Part shown: piece by piece, positions 28,978-39,235 of the stretch
How positions within the stretch are numbered: the first letter of the stretch is position 1
How the letters are laid out: every line of letters starts with the position of its first letter
Origin: Dermatophilus congolensis
GTDB lineage: Bacteria; Actinomycetota; Actinomycetes; Actinomycetales; Dermatophilaceae
Reading direction: 5' to 3'
Length of the DNA stretch: 64,000 bases
Assembly: GCF_900447215.1 (NCBI RefSeq)
Contig: NZ_UFYA01000001.1
Span: 496,001-560,000 of the forward strand
The notes under the pieces: model-generated
Told to the model about the DNA's origin: nothing
What the model saw: the letters and a program-made list of their open reading frames with translations, nothing else
The model's database searches: none
Program-made: the position numbers and the translations under genes

Positions 28978-29475
28978 TCAGGCGAGAGCTTTAAGGGTTG
29001 CTTCGTAGTTTGGCTCTTGCCCGATTTCGGGGACCTGTTCGGTGTGGATGATGGTGCCGTCGGTGTCGATGACCACGATGGCCCGGGAGAGTAGTCCTGC
29101 GAGGGGGCCGTCAGTGAGGGTGACTCCGTAGTCCTGGCCAAAGGTGGAGCGGAAGGCTGAGGCGGAGGCGACGTTGTCGATGCCTTCAGCGCCGCAGAAG
29201 CGTTTCAAGGCGAAGGGCAGGTCCATAGAGATGGCTAGGACTGTGGTGTTGTCGAGTGAGGCGGCTTTTTCGTTGAACTGGCGTACCGATGCGGCGCAGA
29301 CGTCGGTGTCGATGCTGGGGAAGATGTTCAGGACGATGCGACGACCTTTGAATGTGTCGAGGTTAATGTCAGACAGGTCGGCTGCGGTGAGGGTGAATGC
29401 TGGGGCTTGGGTGCCGTTGGTGGGTAGGGAACCAATGGAGTTGATGGGGCTACCGCCGAGGGTGATCTGTGCCAT
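28978..29475 (-). CDS. tpx: Thiol peroxidase (atypical 2-Cys peroxiredoxin)
   Basis: 165-aa peroxiredoxin reducing H2O2 and organic peroxides with thioredoxin. The peroxidatic Cys is in SIDTDVCAASVRQF and the resolving Cys in FCGAEGID; both match the Tpx family. The ATG at 29475 gives the usual N-terminus AQITLGGSPI; a GTG two codons earlier is possible. The next gene on the same strand upstream is 181 bp away, so it probably has its own promoter. Confidence 0.93.
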   Translation of the reverse strand: MAQITLGGSPINSIGSLPTNGTQAPAFTLTAADLSDINLDTFKGRRIVLNIFPSIDTDVCAASVRQFNEKAASLDNTTVLAISMDLPFALKRFCGAEGIDNVASASAFRSTFGQDYGVTLTDGPLAGLLSRAIVVIDTDGTIIHTEQVPEIGQEPNYEATLKALA

Positions 29476-29656
29476 AGGCACGTTTCTAACAGACCCGGAT
29501 GTGATGCGACAGATTGTTCTGCTGTGTGTTTGCTGGAGGTTGCGGTGACATGTCTGGTAGGTCAGGGCGAGAGTTGTGAGTAGAGCGTTGTTATTCGGGG
29601 CTGCTCGTGTCGTTGCTTGCCTGTATTCGTGTGTTGTTGTGGGTCAGGGGGCGTTT

Positions 29657-30631
29657 TTAGGCGATTCCGGGTAGGGGGCGGGCTTGTGAGCCCCATTCGG
29701 TGGCGTGAGTTTCGATGGCAGTGGCGCGTCGTCGGGTGGCGTTATAGCAGGTGGTACTAGTTTTGGCTGCGGTGGGGAGGGCGGCTATGAGTGTGTCTGT
29801 GAGGGTGTGTAGTGCAGTGGTGGCGGTGTGGCTGAGTTGTGTTGGCGTGGTGGGTTGGCTGTGGGGGTATCCCAAGGGGGGTGCTTGGGTGGGAGCGATA
29901 TTGGCGGCGTGGGTGAGGTCATGGATGAGTTGGTTGATGGTGGTGAGCGTGGCGTTTGCGGTGGTTCGGGTTTTGTCGCTGGTGCGGGCTGCGACGATTT
30001 CGAGGGTGTAGCGGGTGGCGTGTGCGTGTTGATAGATCGTCTGTGCAGTGTTGGTGGGTAGGTGGGTGAACCCGTCTGTGGGGTGGGTGGTTTCGGGTTT
30101 GTTGTGTAGGAGGCGGGCGAAGGTGCCGCGGGCGGTGTGGATGGACCCGATGAGGAGGAGGTCCGGTGGGGCGGCGGTTGACCAGGTGGTGGTGTTGTTG
30201 GGGGTGTTGTTAAGGCCGTTGAGTTGGGCTTGGGCTGCGGTGGCGCGGTCTTGGGGGGTGGGGTTAGTGGAGGGTTGGGGTGGTGGTGGGGGTGTCTGGG
30301 GTGTGGCGTGCAGGCTGGTGAGTCTGGCGCGTAGCGCGTGGAGCTGTTTTTCGTGGAGAGTGACTAGGGGGGTGGCTCCGGCGGTTATGCAGGCGTGGTA
30401 TGCGGTGGTGACGTGTTGTAGTTCGGTGGTGAGTAGTTCGGTGGTGGGGTGTCTTTCGTGGGGGAGGAAAGGTAGGTCCCCAGCATCGGCTTCCCAGCGC
30501 AGGCCGCAGCTGCTGAGGGCGAACGTTCCGGTAAGTGTGAGTGCGGCTGTTGCTGTGGTGCGGAGGAAGTTTCGGCGGGTGAGAGCGGTGTTGTGCGGGT
30601 GGGTTGCTTGGTCAGACACGTGCACGATCAT
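29657..30631 (-). CDS. Tat-exported lipoprotein with ferritin-like DUF4439-type domain
   Basis: About 325-aa exported protein. The N-terminus has a twin-arginine motif (TRRNFLRTT), a hydrophobic stretch and a lipobox ending ALSSCG, so it is probably a Tat-dependent lipoprotein. The C-terminal ~140 residues form a helical ferritin-like domain of the DUF4439 type commonly found next to rimP in actinobacteria. A middle segment is rich in Pro, Thr, Asn and Gln (PPPPPQPSTNPTPQDR). The start is uncertain; ATG 30631 is chosen and has no clear ribosome site. It is divergent from rimP. Confidence 0.75.
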   Translation of the reverse strand: MIVHVSDQATHPHNTALTRRNFLRTTATAALTLTGTFALSSCGLRWEADAGDLPFLPHERHPTTELLTTELQHVTTAYHACITAGATPLVTLHEKQLHALRARLTSLHATPQTPPPPPQPSTNPTPQDRATAAQAQLNGLNNTPNNTTTWSTAAPPDLLLIGSIHTARGTFARLLHNKPETTHPTDGFTHLPTNTAQTIYQHAHATRYTLEIVAARTSDKTRTTANATLTTINQLIHDLTHAANIAPTQAPPLGYPHSQPTTPTQLSHTATTALHTLTDTLIAALPTAAKTSTTCYNATRRRATAIETHATEWGSQARPLPGIA

Positions 30632-30816
30632 GGCATCTAGATAGGTCGCGTCCCTGATGCCCGGTACAGTGGTCCGGGCGTTGGCGTTGTTGTGCTGGCT
30701 GAAGTTGGAGCGTTGGCTTGGTTGTAAGGCTGGGTTTTCGCGTTTTTTAGCGGTTACTGCGGCGTTTTTTCTGACCACAATAGGATCACCACAATCGGAT
30801 AAGCGTGGGGTGCGTA

Positions 30817-31410
30817 ATGACTGACACCGATCGGATCGCTACATTGACTGAGCTTGCTAGCCGGTGTGCGCAACCGCATGGCTTGACCGTTGAGGCGGTG
30901 ACATTGACACCTGCTGGTCGCCGTCGTGTGTTGGCTGTGGTGGTTGACACGGATATCAGTGGTCTTAAGGCTGATGACGCCACTTCGCGGGTGGAAAGCG
31001 TGGATATGGACGCGGTGGCGGAGGTGACGCGGGATTTCGCGGCTGCGTTGGATGAGGTCAATGTTATGGGTGAGATGCCCTATACGTTGGAGGTTACTTC
31101 TCCAGGGGTTGGTCGACGGCTGGAGCGTTTTGATCAGTTTCGTCGCAATGTGGGGCGTAAATTGCGGGTGAGGTTTGCTGCTGCGGGGGTGGAGGTTCCT
31201 GCTGGTCTTTCTGTTGATGCCGCTGGCGTGGTCGAGGCGACTGGTCGGCTGTTGAGTGTCACTCGGGAGGCGTTGGAAATCGCTCCTGACCCGATTCGTT
31301 CGAGCCCGGGTGCCAAGCCCAAGCCGGTTGCCGATGTGCTCGTGCCGCTTGCATCCATTACCCACGCGAATGTCGAGATCGACTTCGCGAGCCATGAGGA
31401 GGACAACTGA
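30817..31410 (+). CDS. rimP: Ribosome maturation factor RimP
   Basis: 197-aa protein needed for 30S subunit maturation. The characteristic [28 protein letters not shown] segment is complete in shorter pieces: EVTSPGVGR and the following basic run. ATG 30817 follows a G-rich ribosome site; an ATG four codons upstream is possible. The stop overlaps the nusA start by one base. It opens the rimP–nusA–ylxR–infB operon. Confidence 0.92.
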   Translation: MTDTDRIATLTELASRCAQPHGLTVEAVTLTPAGRRRVLAVVVDTDISGLKADDATSRVESVDMDAVAEVTRDFAAALDEVNVMGEMPYTLEVTSPGVGRRLERFDQFRRNVGRKLRVRFAAAGVEVPAGLSVDAAGVVEATGRLLSVTREALEIAPDPIRSSPGAKPKPVADVLVPLASITHANVEIDFASHEEDN

Positions 31411-32435
31411 TGGACATCGATCTTGCTGCTCTGCGTTTGTTGGAGCGGGAGAGGGACGTCTCGATGGACGTCCTTATTCCTGCCATTGAGCAGGCGCTGT
31501 TGTTGGCGTATCACCGTACGGATGGTTCGTATCGGAATGCGCGGATTGAGCTGAATCGCAAGTCGGGTCACGTGGTGGTGTGGGCGCGTGAAGAGGCTCC
31601 GATTTTGGAAGATGGCAGCCGTGGTGAACCGGGGCCGGAGTTTGATGACACGCCGGATGATTTTGGTCGGGTTGCGGCCTCAACGGCTCGTCAGGTCATC
31701 ATGCAGCGTTTGCGTGACATTGAGGATGATGCGGTTCTGGGTGATTTCCGTGGTCGTGAGGGCGACATCATTACGGGGGTTGTTCAGCAGAGTCAGGGCC
31801 GAAATGTTCTGGTGGATTTCGGGACGGTTGAAGGAATGCTTCCTGCAGCTGAGCAGGTTCCGGGTGAACGTTATCGGCATGGTGATCGGATCAAGTGTTA
31901 TGTGGTGAGCGTTAAGCGCGGCCCTAAAGGTGCGCAGATTGGCTTGTCGCGGACACACCCGAACTTGGTGCGGAAATTGTTTGCGTTGGAGGTGCCAGAG
32001 ATTGGTGACGGCACGGTGCAAATTGCAGCGTTGGCGCGTGAGGCGGGGCATCGCACCAAAATGGCTGTGTGGTCTAAGTCGCGTGATGTAAACGCTAAGG
32101 GCGCATGTATTGGCCCGATGGGTGCGCGTGTGCGTGCGGTGATGAATGAGTTGGGCGGAGAAAAGATCGACATTGTCGATTTCTCAGAGGATCCGGCTGA
32201 GTTTGTTGCTGCTGCTCTTTCGCCTTCTCGGGTGACGTCGGTCGAGATCGTAGATCCGCGTGCGCATGCTGCTCGTGTGTTAGTGCCGGATTATCAATTG
32301 TCTTTGGCTATTGGTAAAGAAGGACAGAATGCCCGTTTGGCGGCCAAGCTCACTGGGTGGCGAATTGATATTCGTCCGGATACTTCTCCGGAGACGCCGC
32401 AGAGTATGTCTGTGGCTACCCCGGACGGGGAGTAA
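31410..32435 (+). CDS. nusA: Transcription termination/antitermination protein NusA
   Basis: 341-aa NusA of the short actinobacterial type: N-terminal RNA-polymerase-binding domain, S1 domain ([23 protein letters not shown]), and two KH domains ([19 protein letters not shown] and [18 protein letters not shown]). It lacks the C-terminal acidic repeats of E. coli NusA. It starts at the rimP stop. Confidence 0.95.
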   Translation: MDIDLAALRLLERERDVSMDVLIPAIEQALLLAYHRTDGSYRNARIELNRKSGHVVVWAREEAPILEDGSRGEPGPEFDDTPDDFGRVAASTARQVIMQRLRDIEDDAVLGDFRGREGDIITGVVQQSQGRNVLVDFGTVEGMLPAAEQVPGERYRHGDRIKCYVVSVKRGPKGAQIGLSRTHPNLVRKLFALEVPEIGDGTVQIAALAREAGHRTKMAVWSKSRDVNAKGACIGPMGARVRAVMNELGGEKIDIVDFSEDPAEFVAAALSPSRVTSVEIVDPRAHAARVLVPDYQLSLAIGKEGQNARLAAKLTGWRIDIRPDTSPETPQSMSVATPDGE

Positions 32436-32439
32436 AAGT

Positions 32440-32477
32440 GGCTGTGGCTTATACCCGTGTGGGCATGAGCCACAGCC
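32440..32477 (+). other. Stable hairpin between nusA and ylxR
   Basis: GGCTGTGGCT pairs with AGCCACAGCC, and inside it CCC pairs with GGG around a GTGT loop. It starts five bases after the nusA stop. It has no U-tract and lies within an operon, so partial termination, an RNase site or a protein-binding leader are all possible. Confidence 0.5.
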
Positions 32478-32624
32478 TGCGCATGTGTCAAAGAGGGGAC
32501 AGCGCGTTAAGATGTACAGGTTGATGCCGAGTTGTTCATGGCCAACTAATTGGTTTTTCCCTTCACCTGGGGCTCCGATGTCTCTGGTCTCCTGGTGGAG
32601 GCGCAGCAACTGGGCGGTGCGTAC

Positions 32625-32984
32625 ATGGGCGTCCTGAAAAAGGAACTGCAACGGCTGGATAGTCCATCCGTTGAGGGTCCGGTACGTACCTGTGTGGGGT
32701 GTCGACAGCGCGACGCACGTGCGCAGCTGCTTCGTCTTGTTCTTGACGAGACGGAAGGCACCACGCGTGTTCGACCAGATGTTGCAGGCCAGCTGCCCGG
32801 CCGTGGTGCGTGGTTGCACGCTACACCGCGGTGTTGGGAGTTGGCTGTTCGGCGACGTGCAGTAGGTAGAGCTTTACGTGCCGGGTCCGCGGTGGATACC
32901 GCGCTGGTAGAAGCTTTTCTGGCTGTTCAAGCCGATCACGTGGTTTCTGCTGTGGAAGCCACGGGAACACACAAGATCCAGTGA
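32625..32984 (+). CDS. ylxR: YlxR-family RNA-binding protein (DUF448)
   Basis: About 119-aa protein with the YlxR motif RTCVGCRQRDARAQLLRLV and GRGAWLHATPRCWELAVRRRA. The family is encoded between nusA and infB and binds RNA or nucleoid components. The frame is open to 32550; ATG 32625 gives the normal length, with a weak ribosome site. Confidence 0.88.
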   Translation: MGVLKKELQRLDSPSVEGPVRTCVGCRQRDARAQLLRLVLDETEGTTRVRPDVAGQLPGRGAWLHATPRCWELAVRRRAVGRALRAGSAVDTALVEAFLAVQADHVVSAVEATGTHKIQ

Positions 32985-33149
32985 TGGATCACCGAAATGA
33001 CCGAAAGCGGGTTCGACGCTGATGAGCATCCGATGAGTACTCAGCGATGAGCAGCACCCACTAACGCGGTCCGAGAACATGTCGTCTCGGGCGGACCTTT
33101 CGAAGGCCGCCTCCTCGACTCGGGGCTCGGACCACAGATTGAGGAGAGA

Positions 33150-36134
33150 ATGGCCAAGGTTCGGGTCTACGAGCTTGCAAAAGAGCTTGGAGTCGAGAGT
33201 AAGACACTGCTTAACCATCTGAAGGAACAGGGCGAGTTTGTTCGCTCAGCCTCGTCGACGATCGAGGCACCTGTAGTACGGAAAATCAAAGACACCTTCC
33301 CAGGTGCAAAGGAGAAGTTGAGCGAAGGCGCTGCTGACGCTCCGACTAAGCCCGCTGCACCTGCCCCGAAGCCAGCTGCGCCCAAGCCTGCGCCGAAGCC
33401 TGGTGCACACATGCCTAAGCCTGCCGCGCCGAAGCCTGCCGCGCCGAAGCCTGCCGCGCCTGGGCCTAAACCTGCTGCGCCGAAGCCTGCCGCGCCTGAG
33501 TCGGCGCCTGCGCCTGCGGAGGCACCCGAAGCTGCGCCAGCGCCAGCGCCTGCGCCGAAGCCTGCACCGGAGAAGCCGCAGTTTGCTTCTGCTGCGGATG
33601 CAGCTCCTAAGCCTGGTGGTGCTCCTAAGCCAGGTGGTGCTCCCAAGCCTGGAGCAGGCCCCAAGCCTGGTGGTGCTCCCAAGCCTGGAGCACGCTCGGG
33701 TGCGCCTAAGCCCGGCGGTCCACGGCCTGGTGGGCCTCGTCCTGGGAACAACCCCTTCTCATCTAGCCAGGGTATGCCTCGACCCGGCGGTAGCCGCGGT
33801 GGTCAAGGCGGCCAAGGTGGGCCTCGTCCTGGGAACAACCCCTTCTCATCTAGCCAGGGTATGCCTCGACCCGGCGGTAGCCGCGGTGGTCAGGGCGGCC
33901 AAGGTGGGCAAGGGCAGGGCGGACGTCCCGGTCCTCGTCCAGGCGGTAACCGTGGTGCACAAGGCGCACCTCAAGGCCGCGGTGGTCAGGGCGGCCAAGG
34001 TGGCCAAGGTGGGGCACGTCCAGCATCCCGTCCTGGGGCACCTCGTCCTAACCCGGGAATGATGCCGCAGTCTGCAGCGGTGCCCCGTCCAGGAGAACGC
34101 CCCACGCGCGGTGGTGGCGGTCGTAGCGGTGGCGGCGGTGGCTTCCGCGGTCGCCCTGGCGGTGGCGGTGGTGGAGGCGGTGGCTTCCGCGGACGTGGTG
34201 GCACCCAGGGCGCGTTCGGGCGTGGCGGTAAGCCAGCACGCGGGCGTAAGAGCAAGCGCGCGAAGCGCCAAGAGTTTGAGCAGATGCAGGCCCCCTCTAT
34301 CGGTGGTGTGCACGTTCCTCGCGGTAGCGGTGACACGGTCATCCGTGTGCGCCGTGGTGCTTCTCTGAGCGACTTCGCTGACAAAATCAATGCAGATCCC
34401 GCGGCATTGGTGACTGTGTTGTTCCACCTCGGTGAGATGGCTACAGCTACACAGTCGCTGGATGAGGAAACATTCCAGCTGCTTGGTGCCGAGCTGGGCT
34501 ACGACATTCAGGTCGTTTCGCCTGAGGATGAAGAGCGTGAGCTCTTCGAAAGCTTCGGTATCGACCTTGAGAACGAAGCTGAAGCCGAAGATGACGAGCT
34601 CCTAGAGCCGCGGCCTCCGGTGGTCACAGTTATGGGTCACGTTGACCACGGTAAGACGCGCCTGCTGGATGCTATTCGTAATGCTCATGTGATCGAGGGC
34701 GAGGCCGGTGGCATCACCCAGCACATCGGTGCATACCAGGTGACGACCGATCTCGAGGGCGAAGAACGCAAGATTACATTCATTGACACCCCCGGTCACC
34801 AGGCCTTCACGGCTATGCGTGCTCGTGGTGCCAAGGTCACCGACATTGCGATCTTGGTCGTGGCTGCAAACGACGGCGTTATGCCGCAGACGGTTGAGGC
34901 GTTGAACCACGCCAAGGCTGCTGGTGTGCCGATCGTGGTTGCGGTGAACAAGGTCGACTTGCCGGAGTCCAACCCTGACAAGGTTCGCGCTCAGTTGGCC
35001 GAGTATGGCCTCATCACTGAGGAGTACGGCGGCGACACGATGTTCGTCAATGTTTCTGCGAAGCAGAACCAGAACATCGACGGTTTGCTCGAAGCTGTTC
35101 TGCTGACTGCGGATGCGGCTTTGGACCTGCGTGCTAACCCGGACAAGGACGCACGTGGTGTTGCGATCGAGGCCAATCTGGACCGCGGCCGTGGTGCTAC
35201 TGCCACTGTCTTGGTGCAGTCTGGAACGTTGGCTGTCGGTGACTCGATTGTCACCGGATCTGCCTACGGTCGTGTGCGCGCCATGCTGGATGAGCATGGC
35301 AACAACCTGGATGTGGCTTTGCCTTCACGCCCGGTGCAGGTCTTGGGGTTGTCTAGCGTTCCACGCGCTGGCGACACCTTCGTGGTGGCTCCTGATGATC
35401 GCACTGCTCGTCAGATCGCTGAGAAGCGTGAGGCAGCAGACAGGCAGGCATCCCTGGCGAAGGCACGTAAGCGGATCAGCCTTGAGGACCTCAACGAGGC
35501 TCTCGCGGCAGGCAAGGTTGACACTCTTAACCTCATCCTGAAGGGTGACGTGTCGGGTTCGGTCGAGGCTCTTGAGGACTCGTTGCTGCAGATTGATGTC
35601 GGTGATGAAGTTGACTTGCGGATTATTGACCGCGGTGTCGGCGCCATCACGATGGACAACATCAACCTTGCTGTGGCCTCTAACGCCATCATCATCGGCT
35701 TCAACGTTCGAGCTGAAGGCCAGAACGCTGAGTATGCCGAGCGCGAAGGCGTTGACATCCACTACTACTCGGTTATCTACCAGGCAATTGAAGAGGTGGA
35801 GGCTGCTCTGAAGGGCATGCTGAAGCCGGAGTACGAAGAGCGCGAGACTGGCTCTGCTGAGATCCGTGAGATCTTCCGTAGCTCTAAGTTCGGCAACATT
35901 GCCGGTTCGTTGGTGCAGTCGGGCACGATCAAACGTGGCTCCAAAGCACGCATTACCCGCGATGGTGTGGTTGTCGTTGAGGGGCTGGAGATCAGCGGTC
36001 TGCGTCGCTTCAAGGATGATGTCACTGAGGTCCGCGAAGGATACGAGTGCGGTATCAACCTCGGCTCGCACAACGACATCCAGCTTGGCGACTTGGTTAC
36101 CACCTACGAGATGGTCGAGATCCCTCGCACCTGA
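33150..36134 (+). CDS. infB: Translation initiation factor IF-2
   Basis: 994-aa GTPase delivering initiator tRNA to the 30S subunit. An N-terminal IF2N domain ([20 protein letters not shown]) is followed by a very long low-complexity linker: Pro/Ala/Lys-rich (about residues 65–200) and then Gly/Arg-rich (200–370). The G domain has [13 protein letters not shown] and NKVD, followed by domains II–IV. The linker contains an almost identical 29-residue tandem repeat. GGAG lies about seven bases before the ATG. Confidence 0.96.
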   Translation: MAKVRVYELAKELGVESKTLLNHLKEQGEFVRSASSTIEAPVVRKIKDTFPGAKEKLSEGAADAPTKPAAPAPKPAAPKPAPKPGAHMPKPAAPKPAAPKPAAPGPKPAAPKPAAPESAPAPAEAPEAAPAPAPAPKPAPEKPQFASAADAAPKPGGAPKPGGAPKPGAGPKPGGAPKPGARSGAPKPGGPRPGGPRPGNNPFSSSQGMPRPGGSRGGQGGQGGPRPGNNPFSSSQGMPRPGGSRGGQGGQGGQGQGGRPGPRPGGNRGAQGAPQGRGGQGGQGGQGGARPASRPGAPRPNPGMMPQSAAVPRPGERPTRGGGGRSGGGGGFRGRPGGGGGGGGGFRGRGGTQGAFGRGGKPARGRKSKRAKRQEFEQMQAPSIGGVHVPRGSGDTVIRVRRGASLSDFADKINADPAALVTVLFHLGEMATATQSLDEETFQLLGAELGYDIQVVSPEDEERELFESFGIDLENEAEAEDDELLEPRPPVVTVMGHVDHGKTRLLDAIRNAHVIEGEAGGITQHIGAYQVTTDLEGEERKITFIDTPGHQAFTAMRARGAKVTDIAILVVAANDGVMPQTVEALNHAKAAGVPIVVAVNKVDLPESNPDKVRAQLAEYGLITEEYGGDTMFVNVSAKQNQNIDGLLEAVLLTADAALDLRANPDKDARGVAIEANLDRGRGATATVLVQSGTLAVGDSIVTGSAYGRVRAMLDEHGNNLDVALPSRPVQVLGLSSVPRAGDTFVVAPDDRTARQIAEKREAADRQASLAKARKRISLEDLNEALAAGKVDTLNLILKGDVSGSVEALEDSLLQIDVGDEVDLRIIDRGVGAITMDNINLAVASNAIIIGFNVRAEGQNAEYAEREGVDIHYYSVIYQAIEEVEAALKGMLKPEYEERETGSAEIREIFRSSKFGNIAGSLVQSGTIKRGSKARITRDGVVVVEGLEISGLRRFKDDVTEVREGYECGINLGSHNDIQLGDLVTTYEMVEIPRT
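33731..33904 (+). repeat. Tandem 87-bp duplication inside infB
   Basis: Two adjacent 87-bp units (33731–33817 and 33818–33904) differ by one base (CAAGGC versus CAGGGC), which is synonymous. Each encodes 29 residues beginning [20 protein letters not shown]. The near identity at DNA level points to a recent in-frame duplication in the Gly-rich linker. Confidence 0.95.
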
Positions 36135-36161
36135 TGAGATAGGTAAATACCTTCATAACTG

Positions 36162-36191
36162 GTGGCCGTGTCCTTGCGAGGGCACGGCCAC
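36162..36191 (+). terminator. Hairpin after infB
   Basis: 13-bp stem (one G–U pair) with a TGCG tetraloop, GTGGCCGTGTCCT and its complement, 27 bases after the infB stop. It has no U-tract; rbfA follows 205 bp later and may also have its own promoter. Confidence 0.55.
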
Positions 36192-36396
36192 TGGCCGTAC
36201 GTATGGGATTTTCTAGGGTGTTGTTCTGATTTGTGCGATCGGACGCCTGGGCAGGCAGGTATCAGGATCATCTAGGATGTGTCATCTGTGTGCACCTGCG
36301 CTGTGTTGAGGTTGTTATCCGCGGTGCTTGGCAGATAGAGACGGTTAGAGCCCGTAGGGAGCGTTCTGCTGCGGGAATGCACGGAAGGTGGAAGTT

Positions 36397-36831
36397 ATGG
36401 CGGATCCTGCACGCGCCCGTAAGGTTGCAGATCGAGTTCAGGTTCTTGTTGCTGAGGCGTTACGTGAACGAGTCAAAGATGAGCGGATCGGCATGGTCAC
36501 GATCACCGATGTGCGCGTAACGGGAGATCTTCAGCAGGCTACGGTCTTTTATTCGGTTCTTGGCGATGAGGAAGAGCGGGAACGGAATGCTGAGGCGTTG
36601 GCTGAGAACAAGGGGCGCATTCGCTCCTACGTCGGTAAGGGGTTAGGCATCCGCTTGACTCCTACTTTGGAATTTGTGCTTGATGCGCTTCCTGAGGGAG
36701 CAGCGCATATCGAGGAATTGCTGGCGGAAACGCGTAAACGTGATGCTGAGCTGGCTGCGGCCCGTGGCGCTCAGTTCGCAGGAGAAAGCGACCCGTACAA
36801 GCATGAGAGCGCTGGCGAGGAGCGAGACTGA
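36397..36831 (+). CDS. rbfA: Ribosome-binding factor A
   Basis: 144-aa KH-like protein for 30S (16S 5' end) maturation. The RbfA patterns VADRVQVLVAEALRERVKDERI and RLTPTLEFVLD are present. ATG 36397 follows GGTGG with five-base spacing. An acidic C-terminal tail follows the core. truB starts four bases after the stop. Confidence 0.93.
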   Translation: MADPARARKVADRVQVLVAEALRERVKDERIGMVTITDVRVTGDLQQATVFYSVLGDEEERERNAEALAENKGRIRSYVGKGLGIRLTPTLEFVLDALPEGAAHIEELLAETRKRDAELAAARGAQFAGESDPYKHESAGEERD

Positions 36832-36834
36832 GTC

Positions 36835-37908
36835 GTGGCACGCGCGATCGACCCGACGGTGGGGGATGGGCTTCTCGTAGTTGATAAGCCCGCTGGATGG
36901 ACTTCGCATCAGGTGGTCGGTCTGTGCCGGCGCCTTGCTGGCACTCGCAAAGTGGGTCATGCAGGCACTCTTGATCCGATGGCAACGGGTGTGCTGGTCG
37001 TTGGAGTGAATAAAGCGACGCGTATGCTCACGTACATCGTCGGAGCGGATAAGACGTACACCGCTACGGTTTGCCTCGGTGTTGGCACGATGACAGATGA
37101 CGCGGAAGGGGTAGCAACTTCCGTGGCGCCAGCAGGCTCTATTGAAGCGCTGTCTGATGAAGATATTCACAAAGCTGTTGCTTCTCTCACCGGGGATATT
37201 CTTCAGGTGCCTAGCACGGTGAGCGCTATCAAAATTGATGGGAAGCGTTCGTATACGCGTGCGCGAGCTGGAGAGGAAGTTGTTCTTCAGGGCAGGCCGG
37301 TTCGGGTTTCTACTTTCCATGTTCACCAGGTAAGTCGTGGGCAAGTAGTTCCCCCGCAGGAAGAGGCACAAGATCCTGCTGCGATTCATCGGCGTGAACG
37401 AGGCGAAGAGGTTTCTTCTCTGGTGCCGGTATCTGCTATTCCTGCTGACCCTGTTCCGGCTATTTTCCTTGATATTGAGGTGACTGTCTCCTCGGGTACG
37501 TATGTGCGTGCTTTAGCTCGTGACTTGGGGACTTTGCTGGGCGTCGGTGGTCACTTGACGGTGTTACGGCGCACTCGGGTAGGGGAAATAACGCTTGATC
37601 GCGCTTCTACCGTGGAAGAGCTTGAGCAGGCGCGAGCTGCTGGTGCTCCTCGCAATGGTGACAATCCGCAAGTGGGTACTTCTGGCTTGCCTTTGGTGTC
37701 GTTGGAAGAAGCGGCGCGTGCTTCTATCCCGGTTCGGGAGCTGGATAAAGATATGGCTGAGCAGCTTTCGCATGGGGTGCGTATTCCTGCAGAACTTCCA
37801 GGGCGGATTGGTCCGGTTGCTGCGTTTGGTCCTGATGGGAAGTTAGTCGCGATTCTTGATGAGTCGTCGTCGCGTGTGATGCCTGAGGTTGTTTTCTCTG
37901 CTCCCTGA
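36835..37908 (+). CDS. truB: tRNA pseudouridine-55 synthase
   Basis: 357-aa enzyme making pseudouridine 55 in the T-loop of tRNAs. The catalytic aspartate is D47 in GHAGTLDPMATG; GLLVVDKPAGWTSH and SGTYVRALARDLG are also typical. An insert of about 40 residues (HRRERGEEVSSLVPVS…, residues 165–210) lies before the last core motif, as in many actinobacterial TruB proteins. The start is GTG. Confidence 0.95.
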   Translation: MARAIDPTVGDGLLVVDKPAGWTSHQVVGLCRRLAGTRKVGHAGTLDPMATGVLVVGVNKATRMLTYIVGADKTYTATVCLGVGTMTDDAEGVATSVAPAGSIEALSDEDIHKAVASLTGDILQVPSTVSAIKIDGKRSYTRARAGEEVVLQGRPVRVSTFHVHQVSRGQVVPPQEEAQDPAAIHRRERGEEVSSLVPVSAIPADPVPAIFLDIEVTVSSGTYVRALARDLGTLLGVGGHLTVLRRTRVGEITLDRASTVEELEQARAAGAPRNGDNPQVGTSGLPLVSLEEAARASIPVRELDKDMAEQLSHGVRIPAELPGRIGPVAAFGPDGKLVAILDESSSRVMPEVVFSAP

Positions 37909-37958
37909 TTTTCGGGGGCAGTGTTCAAGGTGTGTATGCGTTGTGGGTGAGGGGCGTA

Positions 37959-38483
37959 ATGCAGGTCGAGGAGGGGCAGCACTTGTTGGAAGATGCTCAA
38001 GGCGAGAAGATCGAGGCCTTCTGGGAGGAGGCAAAGCTGCGGGCGATGTTGAATCCTGTGCCTGTGGTTTTTGGTCCGAACGCCGGTGATAGTTTGCGCC
38101 CTCCTGCGTGGGCTTTTGGTACCTCAGCAGAGGAGGCAGATCGGGCTGTTCAGTTGATTTTGCAGGGTAAGAAAACTGCAACGGCGGCCGCGGCGTGGGA
38201 TTACGAATTGGTTGGGGCTGATTTGCCGCAGGTGGGAGCGATGGGGATTGTGCTTGATGGGGTGGGCGATCCGCGTGCGCTGGTGGTGACGACGCAGGTG
38301 CGGGTGGTTCGTTTTGATGAGGTAGATGCTGAGCATGTGCGCGCGGAAGGCGAAGGGGATGGGGCGGTGTCGTCGTGGAAGCATACGCGCCGTCGCGAAC
38401 TTGTTGATCAGGCTGCTCATGGTCGAGATTTCGCCGATGATATGCCAGTGGTTTTGGAGCGTTTCCGCGTTCTTTTCCCGTAA
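37959..38483 (+). CDS. ASCH-domain protein (YhfF-like)
   Basis: 174-aa protein with an ASCH fold related to PUA domains: FGTSAEEADRAVQLILQGKKTATA, then VVTTQVRVVRFDEVD and AEGEGDGAVSSWKHTRR. The family probably binds RNA or nucleotides; some members hydrolyse modified cytidines. GAGGGG four bases before ATG 37959 supports this start over an ATG nine codons earlier. Confidence 0.85.
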   Translation: MQVEEGQHLLEDAQGEKIEAFWEEAKLRAMLNPVPVVFGPNAGDSLRPPAWAFGTSAEEADRAVQLILQGKKTATAAAAWDYELVGADLPQVGAMGIVLDGVGDPRALVVTTQVRVVRFDEVDAEHVRAEGEGDGAVSSWKHTRRRELVDQAAHGRDFADDMPVVLERFRVLFP

Positions 38484-38530
38484 GGAATTTTGAGGACGGG
38501 TGGGCGTGTGGGGCGGCGTAGCGTGTGGCT

Positions 38531-39211
38531 ATGTATGTTCCAGCGCATTTTCGGATGTCTGATGAGCAGGTGCATGGATATATAGCGTCTGCGCAGACTG
38601 CTGATGTGGTGACGGTGACTGATGGGGTTCCTGAGGCGACTTTTCTGCCTTTGCAGTGGGTTGATGACGGAACGCTATGGGGCAGGCTGCGCATGCATGT
38701 GGCGCGAAATAACCCGATTGTGCGTGATTACGGCCGGCGGGAGCCAGAGGAGCAGGCGTTAGTTATTGTTCGGGGCCCGGACGAGTATGTTTCGCCTGCT
38801 GGGTTGCCGTCGCACGAAGATACAGGTCGGGTTGTTCCTACATGGAATTACGTTGCTGTGCATGCGTATGGGCCTTTGCTATTGCATGAGGATTTGGTGT
38901 GGTTACGTGAACATGTGACTCAGTTGAGTGGCAGGTTTGAGTCTGGTTCTTCTGAGCAGTGGCGCACGGATGATGCTCCAGGGGATTTCATCGAAAAGAT
39001 GTTGCGCGCAGTGGTGGGAGTTGAGATTCCGATTGAGCGCGTGGTCGCCAAATGTAAGTTCGCGCAGAACAAGACCCCTAGTGATGTGCAGATGCTTTTG
39101 CGCCGTGCTGAATCTCGTGGAGATGAGCAGTGTGCTGCGATTTATCGTGATATTGCGTTGCCTGCGGCGCGTGCGCGCGCTCAGACGTTGCGTAGCCTGC
39201 GCAGAGGGTAG
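38531..39211 (+). CDS. PaiB-type FMN-binding protein
   Basis: 226-aa protein of the PaiB/FMN-binding family (split-barrel flavoprotein fold): MYVPAHFRMSD at the N-terminus, LRMHVARNNP, SPAGLPSHEDTGRVVPTWNY and FAQNKTPSDVQ near the C-terminus. PaiB in Bacillus represses sporulation and protease genes; direct DNA binding of homologues is not established. A GTG two codons earlier is possible. Lies between ASCH and ribF, all in the same direction. Confidence 0.85.
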   Translation: MYVPAHFRMSDEQVHGYIASAQTADVVTVTDGVPEATFLPLQWVDDGTLWGRLRMHVARNNPIVRDYGRREPEEQALVIVRGPDEYVSPAGLPSHEDTGRVVPTWNYVAVHAYGPLLLHEDLVWLREHVTQLSGRFESGSSEQWRTDDAPGDFIEKMLRAVVGVEIPIERVVAKCKFAQNKTPSDVQMLLRRAESRGDEQCAAIYRDIALPAARARAQTLRSLRRG

Positions 39212-39235
39212 AGGGCGGGCGATACAGTAGTCGTC

